DNA of 30,572 nucleotides from DATDCV01 sp036524155. GTDB lineage: Bacteria; Verrucomicrobiota; Verrucomicrobiia; Limisphaerales; UBA8199. Numbering within the stretch: position 1 is the stretch's first letter; each line of letters opens with the position of its first letter. This document shows positions 30,398-30,572 of this stretch, one piece after another. Under the pieces are notes generated by a model, which was not told the DNA's origin, ran no database searches, and saw nothing but the letters and a program-made list of their open reading frames with translations. The stretch spans positions 1-30,572 of the forward strand of contig DATDCV010000632.1 in assembly GCA_036524155.1 (NCBI GenBank), given 5' to 3'. The translations under genes and the position numbers were made by a program.

Positions 30398-30572
30398 ATG
30401 AAGCGTTACGGAATGGTGCTCGGCCTGCGCGCCGAGAAAGTTGAAGAATACAAACGCCTCCACGCCGCCGTCTGGCCCGACGTGCTGAAAAGGATCAAAG
30501 AATGCAACATAGGGAATTACTCAATCTACCTGCGTCGGCTCGATGACGGGCGGCATTACCTGTTCAGCTATT
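30398..30572 (+). CDS. rhaM: L-rhamnose mutarotase family protein (partial, cut by window end)
   Basis: The visible 58 residues, MKRYGMVLGLRAEKVEEYKRLHAAVWPDVL and the following CNIGNYSIYLRR...LFSY, match the cytoplasmic L-rhamnose mutarotase family, with the conserved His in RLHAAVWP. AAAGGA lies five bases before the ATG. It is the last gene seen in the RhaT operon, and a second paralogue of the lipoprotein at 24910 with no export signal. The 3' part is beyond the window. Confidence 0.9.
   Translation, partial: MKRYGMVLGLRAEKVEEYKRLHAAVWPDVLKRIKECNIGNYSIYLRRLDDGRHYLFSY

Overview
The window is high-GC bacterial chromosome. Its gene families point to the Verrucomicrobiota, probably a Pedosphaera/Limisphaera-like lineage: a serine/threonine kinase fused to WD40 repeats, an H-x-DG type prepilin-like protein, an ECF-like sigma factor of the type common in Planctomycetes and Verrucomicrobia, many secreted glycosidases, and GC-rich palindromic interspersed repeats. 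The taxonomy is inferred from gene content; no rRNA or tRNA gene was seen.

Layout. Positions 1-7126 are housekeeping. tatA-tatC lies on the minus strand and ends in an intrinsic terminator. A tightly packed plus-strand run follows: CPBP membrane protease, thiL, tsaE, tsaB, a zinc alcohol dehydrogenase and cinA. Positions 7416-10982 hold a 1188-residue membrane kinase/WD40 protein. Positions 11031-15050 form a block that looks like one regulatory unit. It contains a prepilin-like protein, a di-haem cytochrome c peroxidase, a small secreted protein of unknown function and a sigma factor. Three copies of one promoter-like motif (TGTAAGA-N15-CGTTTAAG, identical spacing) precede the prepilin gene, the secreted protein/peroxidase pair and the sigma gene itself, which suggests an autoregulated sigma factor and its local regulon. 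A small 4Fe-4S ferredoxin follows.

Positions 15717 to the end form a deoxy-sugar (L-fucose/L-rhamnose) glycan locus. It has two GH29 alpha-L-fucosidases (divergent), a sodium/solute symporter, a GH95 fucosidase, a lipoprotein version of the L-rhamnose mutarotase family, a URO-D superfamily protein with methyltransferase-type zinc ligands, a large secreted DUF5703-like glycosidase with a LamG domain, a RhaT-type sugar transporter and a second, cytoplasmic mutarotase cut by the window end. The last four genes form a start/stop-overlapping operon. Secreted enzymes would release fucose or rhamnose, the mutarotases would interconvert anomers, and the symporters would import the sugar. The URO-D protein suggests handling of a methylated substrate, which is inference. 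A nucleotidyltransferase/small-protein pair is embedded in this locus.

Other notable structure: three interspersed palindromic elements with the same architecture; in-frame repeat-like insertions inside the alcohol dehydrogenase and TsaE; a structured, terminator-ended leader or small RNA between the two GH29 genes; and carbohydrate-binding-like domains inserted inside two glycosidases, one of them apparently a circularly permuted LamG.
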